Made by a program: the position numbers and the translations under genes. The notes under the pieces are model-generated. The model was not told where the DNA came from, did not search any database, and saw nothing but the letters and a program-made list of their open reading frames with translations. Of a DNA stretch of 64,000 nt, positions 8,565 to 16,388 are shown in pieces. The DNA lies in contig NZ_VTHB01000007.1 in the NCBI RefSeq assembly GCF_009729205.1, forward strand, positions 248,001-312,000. The letters run 5' to 3'. Positions within the stretch are counted from its first letter, which is position 1; each line of letters begins with the position of its first letter. The DNA comes from Mycobacteroides sp. CBMA 271 (GTDB lineage: Bacteria > Actinomycetota > Actinomycetes > Mycobacteriales > Mycobacteriaceae).

Positions 8565-9425
8565 ATGACAATTCTCATCACCGGCGCAACGGGCAATGTG
8601 GGGCGCCCGCTCGTCCATCTACTCACCAACGCCGGCGCCAACGTGCGCGCGGTCACCCGGCAGCCCATCCATGCAGGCCTGCCACCGCGTGTGGAAACCG
8701 TCGAATCTGCCCGAGCGGGCCTGCGCGGTGCCACGGCCGTCTTCCTGAATTCACGGGCGTTGGGCGACGATCTCGCCGACTTCGCGAAACAGGCTGTACA
8801 CGAGGGTGTTACGCGTCTCGTCGCGCTCTCGGCGATCAACTGCGAGGACGACTTCTCCCGGCAACCTTCCCGATTCCGCGGAGATCGCAACAAGGAGGTC
8901 GAACAGTACGCAGTCGAGTCCGGAGTGGAGTGGGTAAGCCTGCGCCCTACCGTCTTCGCCTCCAATTTCCTCGGGATGTGGTCGACCCAGCTCACCATCG
9001 GCGATGTCGTCCGTGGACCGTATGCATTCGCCTCGGCCGCGCCGATCGCCGATCGGGACATCTCCGAGGTCGCGGCACACGCACTGTTGACGGACGACCT
9101 CGTCGGTCAACGCGTGCCGTTGACCGGTCCGCAGGCATTCACCAACGCCGGCCTCCTCGCGGTGCTCGGGAAGGTTTTGCACCGACCGCTTGAGTACCTG
9201 CAGGTACCCGACGATTTCGTGCGTCAGCGCTTCACCGGCCTGGGATTTCCTGACGGATTCGCCGACGCGTACCTGGCGATGCAGGCCGCCACGCTCACGG
9301 CGCCCGCGGTCGTCACCCACGAAGTCGACCGGATCCTCGGGCGTCCCGCAGAGACATTCGCATCCTGGGCCAACCGATTCCGCGCCGAATTCGCACGCAC
9401 CGAGTTCGCCTCACAGCAGGGATGA
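8565..9425 (+). CDS. NmrA-like NAD(P)-binding oxidoreductase/epimerase
   Basis: Atypical short-chain dehydrogenase of 286 residues. The N-terminus MTILITGATGNVGRPLVHLL gives the G-x-x-G-x-x-G dinucleotide loop; an Arg after the second strand (VRAVTRQ) suggests NADP. The usual catalytic Tyr-x3-Lys is not evident, as in NmrA/HSCARG-type members. The central segment RFRGDRNKEVEQYAVESGVEWVSLRPTVFASNF is characteristic of this group. ATG 8565 is chosen because GGAG stands 8 bp upstream and the fold begins at once. Divergent from the ECF sigma factor and driven by its candidate promoter; the stop overlaps the next start (ATGA). Confidence 0.9.
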   Translation: MTILITGATGNVGRPLVHLLTNAGANVRAVTRQPIHAGLPPRVETVESARAGLRGATAVFLNSRALGDDLADFAKQAVHEGVTRLVALSAINCEDDFSRQPSRFRGDRNKEVEQYAVESGVEWVSLRPTVFASNFLGMWSTQLTIGDVVRGPYAFASAAPIADRDISEVAAHALLTDDLVGQRVPLTGPQAFTNAGLLAVLGKVLHRPLEYLQVPDDFVRQRFTGLGFPDGFADAYLAMQAATLTAPAVVTHEVDRILGRPAETFASWANRFRAEFARTEFASQQG

Positions 9426-9904
9426 TCGCCATGACCAACATGTCTGATGGACGTCCGGTAAGCGGATCCTCCCAGCGCCCTCCGCAATGGCTCAAACCGA
9501 TGAACAAGATGGTCCGGGCCCTCCATCGTCTCGGCATCCCCACCGGCCCGGCGATGGTGCTCACCGTTCCCGGCCGCAAGACGGGGCAACCCCGTCCCAC
9601 GCCGATCACGCCGTTCGACATGGACGGTCAGCTCTACGCCGTCGGTGGCTATCCGGGCTCTGATTGGCCACGCAATGCCGCTGCGGCAGGTTCTGGGACG
9701 CTCAGCCGACGCAACCGTGTCCAACACGTCAGGATCGTCGCCGTGCCACCCGAGACGGCGCGACGCGCGCTGCGGGAGTTTGCGATGAAAGTGCCGGTCG
9801 GTGTGCGGTTCGCGAAAAGCGCCGGACTGGTTCGTCACGGGACCCCGGACGAGTTTGAGGCCCTGGCCGGAACGCTGGCGGTGTTCCGGTTCGATCCGGA
9901 TTAG
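9422..9904 (+). CDS. Deazaflavin (F420)-dependent nitroreductase-family protein (Ddn-like)
   Basis: Protein of 160 residues of the split-barrel family that includes Ddn of M. tuberculosis. Visible marks are LTVPGRKTGQPRPTPITPF (residues 43-61), the strand DGQLYAVGGYPGSDWPRNA (family F420 phosphate site) and the RRNRVQHVRIVAV segment. It likely uses reduced F420 to reduce a quinone or another acceptor. Translation is coupled to the NmrA-like gene by an ATGA overlap, so the two are one unit behind the ECF promoter. The pairing suggests a redox or electrophile response, but no inducer can be read from sequence. Confidence 0.88.
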   Translation: MIAMTNMSDGRPVSGSSQRPPQWLKPMNKMVRALHRLGIPTGPAMVLTVPGRKTGQPRPTPITPFDMDGQLYAVGGYPGSDWPRNAAAAGSGTLSRRNRVQHVRIVAVPPETARRALREFAMKVPVGVRFAKSAGLVRHGTPDEFEALAGTLAVFRFDPD

Positions 9905-9939
9905 ATCCCCAAAGTCGCTGTCGCTCCCGCCCGCCGGAC

Positions 9940-10686
9940 CTAGCCTCCGGTGATGGTGGACCGCAGCTGCTGCATGGCCGAGCCGGACACACTACGACGG
10001 GCCGTCGGCTCCGAGTCGTCCTGCGGAGGCAGCTCCTGCTGGGCGGCCTCGGCCTCAGCCATCGCTTGCGCCTGGGCCGCCTGCAGCTGCTCCAGCATCG
10101 GTTCAGGCAATTCCACCGGCAGCGGAGTGCGCACCGGGTACGGACTGTCGTCGCGCCGAACGACGGTGTCGGCCACCGTGTCGCGCGCCTCCTCGGCCAG
10201 GGCATCAAACGTCTCGGCGGGGCCTTGCAACACGCAGCGGATCATCCAGCGATAGCCGTCCACACCGATGAAGCGCACGGAGCCGCCTTCGGCGACGCCG
10301 ACAACCTCCCGGCCCCACGGACCGTCGGCGATGGACACCTCGGCCGATTCCTTGCGCAGCGACTCGGCCAGTTCGCCGGCGATCTCGCGCCACAAACCGG
10401 CGGACTTCGGGGCGGCGTACGCGGCCACCGAATAACGTCCGTTGGGAGTCAGCACGAAGACAGCGCCGGGTGTACCGGCGGCGGTCAACTCGACCTGAAT
10501 CTGCCCCGCTTCGGGCACCGGGATCAGCACCGACCCTAGGTTCAGTCGTCCCGTTGCGGCGTCCTCGGGACTGTCAAAGTCTTCGATTTCGTATGGGCCG
10601 TCAAACGCTTCGGCCGACCCCGCGTCCGAAGCGGAAGCGTCGGCGTCGTCCAGATCGTTGAGACCGCCACTGCGGTGCAATGCCAT
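9940..10686 (-). CDS. DUF3710 protein (Rv2696c-like)
   Basis: Protein of 248 residues and unknown function. An acidic, Asp/Ala-rich N-terminus (residues 10-45) precedes the DUF3710 core, which starts at RLNLGSVLIPVPEAGQIQVE and includes VRFIGVDGYRWMIRCVLQG around residues 138-156. The tail is Ala/Gln-rich and probably disordered. Its ATG at 10686 overlaps the dut stop by one base (TGATG), so it is translated from the dut mRNA; a GTG one codon earlier is possible. The pairing with dut is fixed in mycobacteria, but no nucleotide-binding motif is seen. Confidence 0.85.
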   Translation of the reverse strand: MALHRSGGLNDLDDADASASDAGSAEAFDGPYEIEDFDSPEDAATGRLNLGSVLIPVPEAGQIQVELTAAGTPGAVFVLTPNGRYSVAAYAAPKSAGLWREIAGELAESLRKESAEVSIADGPWGREVVGVAEGGSVRFIGVDGYRWMIRCVLQGPAETFDALAEEARDTVADTVVRRDDSPYPVRTPLPVELPEPMLEQLQAAQAQAMAEAEAAQQELPPQDDSEPTARRSVSGSAMQQLRSTITGG

Positions 10687-11168
10687 CACAAACTCGCATG
10701 TCCGCCGCTGGAACCGTGCCCGCCCGTACCCCGGGTAGTCACGGCCAGACCGGCCTCGTCAAAAGAATCCACTTCAACCAACTCAGGCAACTCGACCCGC
10801 TGCACCAACAACTGAGCGATCCGGTCGCCACGGGCAATGACGATCGGGGCCTCAGGGTCCAGGTTAATCAGGCTGAGCTTCACTTCGCCACGATATCCGG
10901 CATCGATCGTGCCGGGGCTGTTGACGATTGAAAGACCCACGCGCGCAGCTAAACCCGAACGCGGGTGCACCAATCCAACCATTCCCGACGGGATCGCCAC
11001 GGCGATTCCGGTACCCACCAGCGCCCGACGGCCGGGTTCGAGCACGACGTCCTCGGCGCTGTAGAGATCGACTCCCGCGTCGTCGGCATGCGCGCGGGAA
11101 GGCAAGGGCAGTTCGCGATCGAGGCGAACGACCGCCAGCGTCGAAGTCGAAGTCGTAGGTGTGGGCAC
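10686..11168 (-). CDS. dut: Deoxyuridine 5'-triphosphate nucleotidohydrolase
   Basis: Trimeric dUTPase of 160 residues, converting dUTP to dUMP and pyrophosphate; it keeps uracil out of DNA and feeds thymidylate synthesis. All five family motifs are present in order: AGVDLYS, PRSGLAARVG, the uracil-binding GTIDAGYRGEV, RGDRIAQLLVQ, and the C-terminal Gly-rich arm RGTGGHGSSGGH. The start is GTG 11168. The divergent DUF3093 gene begins 25 bp away, so the promoters overlap. The length is a few residues more than the roughly 154 of M. tuberculosis. Confidence 0.97.
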   Translation of the reverse strand: MPTPTTSTSTLAVVRLDRELPLPSRAHADDAGVDLYSAEDVVLEPGRRALVGTGIAVAIPSGMVGLVHPRSGLAARVGLSIVNSPGTIDAGYRGEVKLSLINLDPEAPIVIARGDRIAQLLVQRVELPELVEVDSFDEAGLAVTTRGTGGHGSSGGHASL

Positions 11169-11193
11169 GATCGCCCAGACTACCCTTGGCCGC

Positions 11194-11673
11194 GTGACGG
11201 ACTCCCCCAGCGACGCTTCCGATATCCGCTACGCCGAGCGGCTGTGGGTTCCGTGGTGGTGGGCGCTGCCCGGCTTCGGCGCGGCAACGCTGCTCGGGCT
11301 GGAGATCAATCAGGGCATGCGGCAACTGCCCATGTGGGTGCCGTATCCGATCCTGTTCGCGATTGTCGCGGGGGTCTTGTTGTGGTTCAGCAGGATCCGC
11401 GTGGAAGTGACGACCGGACCGGACGGCGTCGCCGAGCTACGGGCGGGTTCGGCGCATCTGCCGGTCAGCGTGATCACCAAGTCCGCGGCAATCCCCGCTA
11501 GCGCGAAAAGCGCAGCGTTGGGCCGCCAGCTCGACCCGGCAGCCTTCGTCGTGCATCGGGCGTGGATCGGCCCGATGGTCCTGGTGGTACTCGACGACCC
11601 GGATGATCCGACACCGTACTGGCTGGTGAGCAGCCGTCACCCAGATCGGGTGGTGGCTGCCCTGCGGAGCTAG
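11194..11673 (+). CDS. DUF3093 membrane protein (Rv2698-like)
   Basis: Membrane protein of 159 residues. Two helices occur near residues 20-75: one around LWVPWWWALPGFGAATLLG and one around PYPILFAIVAGVLLWFS. They are followed by a soluble beta-rich domain with RIRVEVTTGPDGVAELRAG and DDPTPYWLVSSRHPDRVVAAL, both DUF3093 traits. GTG 11194 is preferred to an earlier in-frame start at 11161, which would overlap dut and adds no conserved residues. Divergent from dut. Function unknown. Confidence 0.85.
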   Translation: MTDSPSDASDIRYAERLWVPWWWALPGFGAATLLGLEINQGMRQLPMWVPYPILFAIVAGVLLWFSRIRVEVTTGPDGVAELRAGSAHLPVSVITKSAAIPASAKSAALGRQLDPAAFVVHRAWIGPMVLVVLDDPDDPTPYWLVSSRHPDRVVAALRS

Positions 11674-11706
11674 TCGCGAGCTAGTCGCGTCCTAGCTCCG
11701 CAGCCG

Positions 11707-12009
11707 TCAGGCCGCGCAGTCGGTGCAGATCAACTGGCCGTTCTTCTCACTGGCCAGTCGGCTGCGGTGATGCACCAGGAAGCAGCTCGAACACGTGAAC
11801 TCATCGGCCTGCTTCGGGATAACCCGAACCGATAGTTCTTCGCCGGACAGGTCGGCGCCCGGTAGCTCGAACGATTCGGCGGTTTCCGCCTCATCGACAT
11901 CGACCACCGCCGACTGTGCTTCGTTTCGACGAGCCTTGAGCTCCTCTAGCGAGTCCTCTGACACATCGTCGGCGTCGGTTCGCCTCGGAGCGTCGTAGTC
12001 GGTAGCCAT
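11707..12009 (-). CDS. DUF4193 zinc-ribbon-like protein (Rv2699c-like)
   Basis: Acidic protein of 100 residues conserved in actinobacteria. The N-terminus MATDYDAPRRTDADDVSEDS is typical for DUF4193. The C-terminus has two CxxC knuckles, FTCSSCFLVHHRSRLA and ICTDC, with about 19 residues between, so a single zinc site is likely. The family is thought to act with RNA polymerase or as a small regulator, but I know of no firm function. It is divergent from cei, and the gap contains a strong CRP-type palindrome. Confidence 0.85.
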   Translation of the reverse strand: MATDYDAPRRTDADDVSEDSLEELKARRNEAQSAVVDVDEAETAESFELPGADLSGEELSVRVIPKQADEFTCSSCFLVHHRSRLASEKNGQLICTDCAA

Positions 12010-12127
12010 GGGTTCATCCCCTTATCAACATCTCGTAATCACGCTTGCATATAGGCGCAGCAAGGCTTTGTACCAGGCTGAAACGGACATCACAAACTAT
12101 TAGTGCCCGTATCGGACGTGTTCCTTG

Positions 12128-12143
12128 TGTGATTTACATCACA
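12128..12143. promoter_or_regulatory. CRP/FNR-type operator, perfect TGTGA-N6-TCACA
   Basis: TGTGATTTACATCACA, with the flanking G and C extending the symmetry to GTGTGAT/ATCACAC around a 4-bp centre. It lies 58 bp upstream of the cei start and 119 bp from the DUF4193 start. The mycobacterial cAMP receptor protein (Rv3676 type) binds this consensus. Confidence 0.7.
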
Positions 12144-12201
12144 CGGTAGTGGACGGCCAGTCTATTTCGCTGTCTGTCGCACGGAAGTCCGCTGGCCTAG
12201 A

Positions 12202-12858
12202 GTGCCATCCGTGGTCGCAGACATCACCGAGGGCTCCTCCGTAGACAGCTATGGGCGTCCGTTCCGCCGCCGGAACTATTTGCCAGCTCTGATCGCCGGT
12301 TTAGTGCTTCTTACCGTCACCGTGTTCGTCTGGGCCTCCGCGCTCACCCGGGAAGCGCCGGTCAAGGAGGCGACGGCATGTAACCCACCCGCCCAGCAGA
12401 CCGAGCCGGGAGCCGCCGGCATCGGCAGGCCGGTAACCCGCTCGTCACTGGCGAGCACCAGCCCCGCGACTCTCAACGACGTGAAGGTGCGCGTCCTCAA
12501 CGCCAACGGCCAGGCCGGTCAGGCCGGAGATGTGTCCACCTCGCTGCGCGACCTGGGATTCCCCTCGCCGACCGCCGATAACGACCCCTCCTACCCCAGC
12601 GGATCCCGGCTGAACTGCGTCGGCCAGATCCGGTTCGGGGAATCCGGGTACGCCAATGCCGTGACGCTTTCGCTGGTGGCGCCGTGTGTCGAGTTCGTCG
12701 AGGACAAGCGATCCGACGATTCCGTGGACCTGGCGCTCGGCAGCGAGTTCACCGAGCTCGCCTCGGGTAATGCCGTCACCTCGGCGCTGAGCAGTCTCAA
12801 ACCCGGTAACCAGGCCAATTCCGATCTCATCTCCCGGGCGCGGCAGAGCACCTGCTAG
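12202..12858 (+). CDS. cei: Cell envelope integrity protein Cei (LytR C-terminal domain)
   Basis: Envelope protein of 218 residues, ortholog of Rv2700. A short cytosolic N-terminus with RPFRRRNYLP leads into one membrane helix (about residues 31-50), followed by an external domain. Residues 92-200 form a LytR_C-type fold, NDVKVRVLNANGQAGQAGDVSTSLRDLGF, with paired cysteines (LNCVGQIRFGE and APCVEF) likely to form a disulfide. In M. tuberculosis the gene is needed for envelope stability and virulence. GTG 12202 gives this start; GTG 12211 is an alternative. Its TAG shares a CTAG palindrome with the convergent suhB stop. Confidence 0.9.
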   Translation: MPSVVADITEGSSVDSYGRPFRRRNYLPALIAGLVLLTVTVFVWASALTREAPVKEATACNPPAQQTEPGAAGIGRPVTRSSLASTSPATLNDVKVRVLNANGQAGQAGDVSTSLRDLGFPSPTADNDPSYPSGSRLNCVGQIRFGESGYANAVTLSLVAPCVEFVEDKRSDDSVDLALGSEFTELASGNAVTSALSSLKPGNQANSDLISRARQSTC

Positions 12859-13718
12859 CCGGGAATTGGCGAGCAGGCATCAACGTCGGCGAGAAGCTGC
12901 GCGAACTCCTGCCCAATTCCGGGAGCCATCGCCGCGGTCAGCACACCGTCCGCGCTGGGCGCGTCGGCGTCCGGCAGCACCAGCACCGCGCCGGCCTCGC
13001 TCGCGATGAGCGCTCCGGCGGCCCAGTCCCAGGGCCCCAGCCCATGCTCGTACTGGGCATCGACCCGCCCCTCGGCCACCGCGCACAAATCCAGCGCCGC
13101 CGAGCCGATCCGACGCACGTCTCGCACCCGGGGCAACAGCCGCGCCAACAACTGCGCCTGACGTTCCCGCCGCGCCGCCGAGTACGCGAAACCCGTGGCC
13201 ACCAACGCGAGCCGTGTTTCGCGGACCTGAGTGCACGCCAGCGGTCGCTCCAGGCCATTGGCCTCGCGGACGGTCGCGCCGCTGCCGGAGGCCGCTGAGA
13301 AGACACGCTGCGCGGCGACATCGGCCACTGCGGCCGCCACCGACACCCCGTCGACCTGCGCCGCCACCGAGACCGCGTACGCCGGAATGCCGTAGACGAA
13401 GTTGACCGTCCCGTCGATCGGATCGAGGACCCAGCGGACTTGGGATGAGCCGCTTGCGCGAAGACCGTGAACGGATGAGCCGCCGCTTTGCCCGTCCTCC
13501 TCGCCCAGGACCGCGTCATCGGGTCGCAAGGACGCGATCCGGCGCCGCAACAGCCGTTCACATTCGGTGTCGACGAGCGTCACCGGATCGGTGTCGGTGC
13601 TCTTGGTGCGCACGGAGGCCGTCCAATCGACGGTGTTTCGGCGATGCCGCACGAATTCAGCGGCCTCGAAAGCCAGCCGCACCGCCACCGACCGCAGCAC
13701 TCCCGGATCGATACCCAC
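12855..13718 (-). CDS. suhB: Inositol-1-monophosphatase SuhB
   Basis: Mg2+-dependent, Li+-sensitive phosphatase of 287 residues that releases myo-inositol for phosphatidylinositol and mycothiol. The metal motifs are LGEED (residues 74-78), WVLDPIDGTVNF (about 97-108) and GPWDWAAGALIASEAG (about 223-238). GTG 13718 is preferred to a TTG at 13736. In the variable loop before WVLDPIDGT the protein reads SSVHGLRASGSSQ, encoded by an exact copy of the dispersed 21-bp repeat; M. tuberculosis has a different loop there, as far as I recall. The loop is away from the active site, so the enzyme should work. Confidence 0.94.
   Translation of the reverse strand: MGIDPGVLRSVAVRLAFEAAEFVRHRRNTVDWTASVRTKSTDTDPVTLVDTECERLLRRRIASLRPDDAVLGEEDGQSGGSSVHGLRASGSSQVRWVLDPIDGTVNFVYGIPAYAVSVAAQVDGVSVAAAVADVAAQRVFSAASGSGATVREANGLERPLACTQVRETRLALVATGFAYSAARRERQAQLLARLLPRVRDVRRIGSAALDLCAVAEGRVDAQYEHGLGPWDWAAGALIASEAGAVLVLPDADAPSADGVLTAAMAPGIGQEFAQLLADVDACSPIPG
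13444..13464 (+). repeat. Dispersed 21-bp repeat, copy 2 (exact, inside suhB)
   Basis: Exact copy within suhB, opposite to its coding strand, where it encodes LRASGSS in frame. A second partial hit, GATGAGCCGC, follows at 13474-13483, 30 bp on. Confidence 0.8.
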
Positions 13719-13832
13719 GCGTCTATCGCAGCACAACCACGACGGTCCCGCGCATCCTTCCGCGGGGCATTAGGGTGTCACTCGCATTCAGCGTGTTCGC
13801 CAGCCATCTAGACCCAGGACCCAGGAGCGTCG

Positions 13833-14636
13833 ATGACCGCCACCGAATCCGGAACGTCCGCACCTGCAACGGGAGCGGGTAACGCAGAACAGCGCGCGTT
13901 CGGCATCGACGTCGGCGGCAGCGGCATCAAGGGCGCGATCGTGGACCTGACGACCGGCGAGCTAGTCGGCGAACGGGTCAAATACCCGACTCCGCAGCCC
14001 GCCACGCCGAAGTCCGTCGCCGAGACCATCGCCACAGTCGTGCGCGATTTCTCGTGGACGGGACCCGTCGGCGTGACATATCCGGGCGTCATCGTGCACG
14101 GCGAGGCACGCACCGCCGCAAACGTCGACAAATCATGGTTGGGCGTCAACGTCCACGACATCATCAGCGCGGAATTGGACGGCCAAACCGTCACCGTACT
14201 CAACGACGCCGACGCCGCCGGGCTGGCCGAAGACCGGTACGGCGCGGGCAAGGACCAGTCGGGCGTGGTCGTCCTACTGACGTTCGGAACCGGCATCGGA
14301 TCTGCCGTCCTACATGACGGAATCTTGCTGCCCAACACCGAATTCGGGCACATCGAGGTTGGCGGCATGGAGGCCGAGCACCGCGCGGCGTCGTCGGTGA
14401 AGGAAAAGAACGACTGGAGCTACAAGCAGTGGGCACCCGAGGTCACCAAGGTCTTGGAGGCGGTCGAGAACGCGCTGTCGCCCGACCTGTTCATCGTGGG
14501 CGGCGGCATCAGCCGCAAGGCAGAAAAATGGGTGCCGCTATTGACCAACCGCACACCCGTGGTGGCCGCTGCGCTGCAGAACACCGCGGGGATCGTCGGT
14601 GCCGCAATGGCCGCACACGCTGGCGTCTCGCCTTAG
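13833..14636 (+). CDS. ppgK: Polyphosphate glucokinase
   Basis: ROK-family kinase of 267 residues that phosphorylates glucose with polyphosphate or ATP. The phosphate-1 loop is AFGIDVGGSGIKGAIVD (residues 22-38), a hallmark of PPGK. NDADAAGLAE holds the catalytic Asp, FGTGIGSAV is the phosphate-2 loop, and EFGHIEVGGMEAEHRA near residues 170-185 replaces the usual ROK zinc motif as in other PPGKs. Start ATG 13833 has AGGAG 6 bp upstream. It stands directly before sigA, as in all mycobacteria, with 151 bp between. Confidence 0.97.
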   Translation: MTATESGTSAPATGAGNAEQRAFGIDVGGSGIKGAIVDLTTGELVGERVKYPTPQPATPKSVAETIATVVRDFSWTGPVGVTYPGVIVHGEARTAANVDKSWLGVNVHDIISAELDGQTVTVLNDADAAGLAEDRYGAGKDQSGVVVLLTFGTGIGSAVLHDGILLPNTEFGHIEVGGMEAEHRAASSVKEKNDWSYKQWAPEVTKVLEAVENALSPDLFIVGGGISRKAEKWVPLLTNRTPVVAAALQNTAGIVGAAMAAHAGVSP

Positions 14637-14640
14637 CTTT

Positions 14641-14671
14641 TTCACAGGTACCCCACTCTTATCGTTACAAT
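14641..14671 (+). promoter_or_regulatory. Candidate sigA promoter
   Basis: TACAAT at 14666-14671 is a good SigA -10 element. The best -35 is TTCACA at 14641-14646, but the 19-bp spacer is long. It would give a leader of about 110 bases before sigA. Confidence 0.4.
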
Positions 14672-14787
14672 GGCATTCAGCAGCCGCACACAGGAGCCCC
14701 CGAGCTAGCGGCGAACACCAAAAGACAGCCAAGATTCTCGATTTTGCATGCCCATGCGCGTCGACGAAGTAGTCAGGAAGGGCGTAC

Positions 14788-16185
14788 GTGGTAGCCACGA
14801 AAGCATCTCCGGTAAAACAGGCCACCGCCGCAGCACCGTCGAACACCACCACCCCCAACGCGGCGCCCGCGAAGGCACCGGCCAAGAAGGCACCGGCAAA
14901 GGCAGCCGCCGCCAAGGCAGCGCCCGCAAAAAAGGCCACCGCCACTAAGGCAGCGCCCGCCAAGAAGGCACCCGCCAAGAAGGCGGCCCCCGCTAAAAAG
15001 GCCCCCGCCAAGAAGGCCGCAGCCAAGGCAGTCGATCCCGAACTGGAACCGCAGGGCAGCGCCGAGGACGCGGAGGTCGAACCCGGCGAAGACCTCGCTG
15101 ACGACGCCGAGATCGAGGCCGATCTCGCCGATGTTGCCGCCGAGCCCGAAGCGGAAGCCGAGAGCGAAGAGCCGTCCGATAAGGACAAGGCATCAGGGGA
15201 TTTCGTCTGGGACGAAGAGGAGTCCGAGGCGCTGCGCCAGGCCCGTAAGGATGCCGAGCTCACCGCCTCCGCCGACTCGGTGCGTGCGTATCTCAAACAG
15301 ATCGGCAAGGTCGCCCTCCTCAACGCCGAAGAGGAAGTTGAGCTGGCCAAGCGGATCGAGGCCGGTCTGTACGCGACCCAGATCGTGACCGAGCTGACCG
15401 AGAAGGGCGAGAAGCTTCCCGCCGCCCAGCGTCGCGACATGTCGTGGATCTGCCGTGACGGAGACCGCGCCAAGAACCACCTGCTGGAGGCGAACCTGCG
15501 TCTGGTGGTGTCGCTGGCCAAGCGCTACACCGGCCGCGGCATGGCATTCCTGGACCTCATTCAGGAAGGCAACCTCGGTCTGATCCGCGCGGTTGAGAAG
15601 TTCGACTACACCAAGGGCTACAAGTTCTCGACCTACGCCACCTGGTGGATCCGTCAGGCCATCACCCGCGCGATGGCCGACCAGGCCCGCACCATCCGTA
15701 TCCCGGTGCACATGGTCGAGGTCATCAACAAGCTCGGGCGCATCCAGCGCGAGCTGCTTCAGGACCTGGGCCGCGAACCCACGCCCGAAGAGCTGGCCAA
15801 GGAAATGGACATCACGCCGGAGAAGGTGCTGGAGATCCAGCAGTACGCGCGTGAACCCATCTCGCTGGATCAGACCATCGGTGACGAAGGCGATTCGCAG
15901 CTCGGCGATTTCATCGAAGACTCCGAAGCTGTAGTGGCCGTTGACGCCGTCTCCTTCACGCTGTTACAAGATCAGCTGCAGTCGGTGCTGGAGACGCTCT
16001 CCGAGCGCGAAGCCGGCGTGGTGCGGCTGCGGTTCGGCCTTACCGACGGCCAGCCGCGCACGCTCGACGAGATCGGCCAGGTGTACGGGGTGACCCGTGA
16101 GCGCATCCGGCAGATCGAATCCAAGACCATGAGCAAGCTGCGGCACCCCAGCCGTTCGCAGGTGCTGCGCGACTACCTGGACTAG
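14788..16185 (+). CDS. sigA: Primary RNA polymerase sigma factor SigA
   Basis: Housekeeping sigma-70 factor of 465 residues. After GTG 14788 (AGGAAGGG 5 bp upstream), residues 20-80 are a low-complexity tract with tandem PAKKA/APAKKA units. An acidic stretch follows (residues 84-135). Regions 1.2 to 4.2 then run from about residue 160: LLEANLRLVVSLAKRYTGRGMAFLDLIQEGNLG, FSTYATWWIRQAITRAM (region 2.4), and the region 4.2 helix-turn-helix RTLDEIGQVYGVTRERIRQIESK. Length matches fast growers (about 465) rather than the 528 of M. tuberculosis. Read with ppgK from the same strand but with its own candidate promoter. Confidence 0.98.
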   Translation: MVATKASPVKQATAAAPSNTTTPNAAPAKAPAKKAPAKAAAAKAAPAKKATATKAAPAKKAPAKKAAPAKKAPAKKAAAKAVDPELEPQGSAEDAEVEPGEDLADDAEIEADLADVAAEPEAEAESEEPSDKDKASGDFVWDEEESEALRQARKDAELTASADSVRAYLKQIGKVALLNAEEEVELAKRIEAGLYATQIVTELTEKGEKLPAAQRRDMSWICRDGDRAKNHLLEANLRLVVSLAKRYTGRGMAFLDLIQEGNLGLIRAVEKFDYTKGYKFSTYATWWIRQAITRAMADQARTIRIPVHMVEVINKLGRIQRELLQDLGREPTPEELAKEMDITPEKVLEIQQYAREPISLDQTIGDEGDSQLGDFIEDSEAVVAVDAVSFTLLQDQLQSVLETLSEREAGVVRLRFGLTDGQPRTLDEIGQVYGVTRERIRQIESKTMSKLRHPSRSQVLRDYLD

Positions 16186-16199
16186 TTTTTCCCTTTTCG

Positions 16200-16262
16200 C
16201 GCCGAGCGTGAAGCCATTGCGGGATTCCCCACCGATTTTCCGCAGTGGCTTCACGCTCGGCG
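16200..16262 (+). terminator. Long stem-loop after sigA
   Basis: Arms 16200-16222 and 16240-16262 pair over 23 bp with one mismatch, around a 17-base loop. The stem starts CGCCGAGCGTGAAGCCA. It begins 15 bp after the sigA stop; no T-run follows, which is common for mycobacterial terminators. Confidence 0.75.
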
Positions 16263-16388
16263 TATTAGGGCGAGTGCATCCCGGTATCCGGAATGGAGTA
16301 GCCCGCTACGCATGTTGAGCGGTTGTCCGCTGCCACAGCATGGTTCCACCCCGGTGACAGTCATCGGGCTGGAACCGAAGGACACACC

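Noticed and set aside
14845..15030. Tandem repeats in sigA seen as a CRISPR-like or satellite array
   Set aside because: The units are in-frame PAKKA codons of unequal length with no spacers; they are coding.
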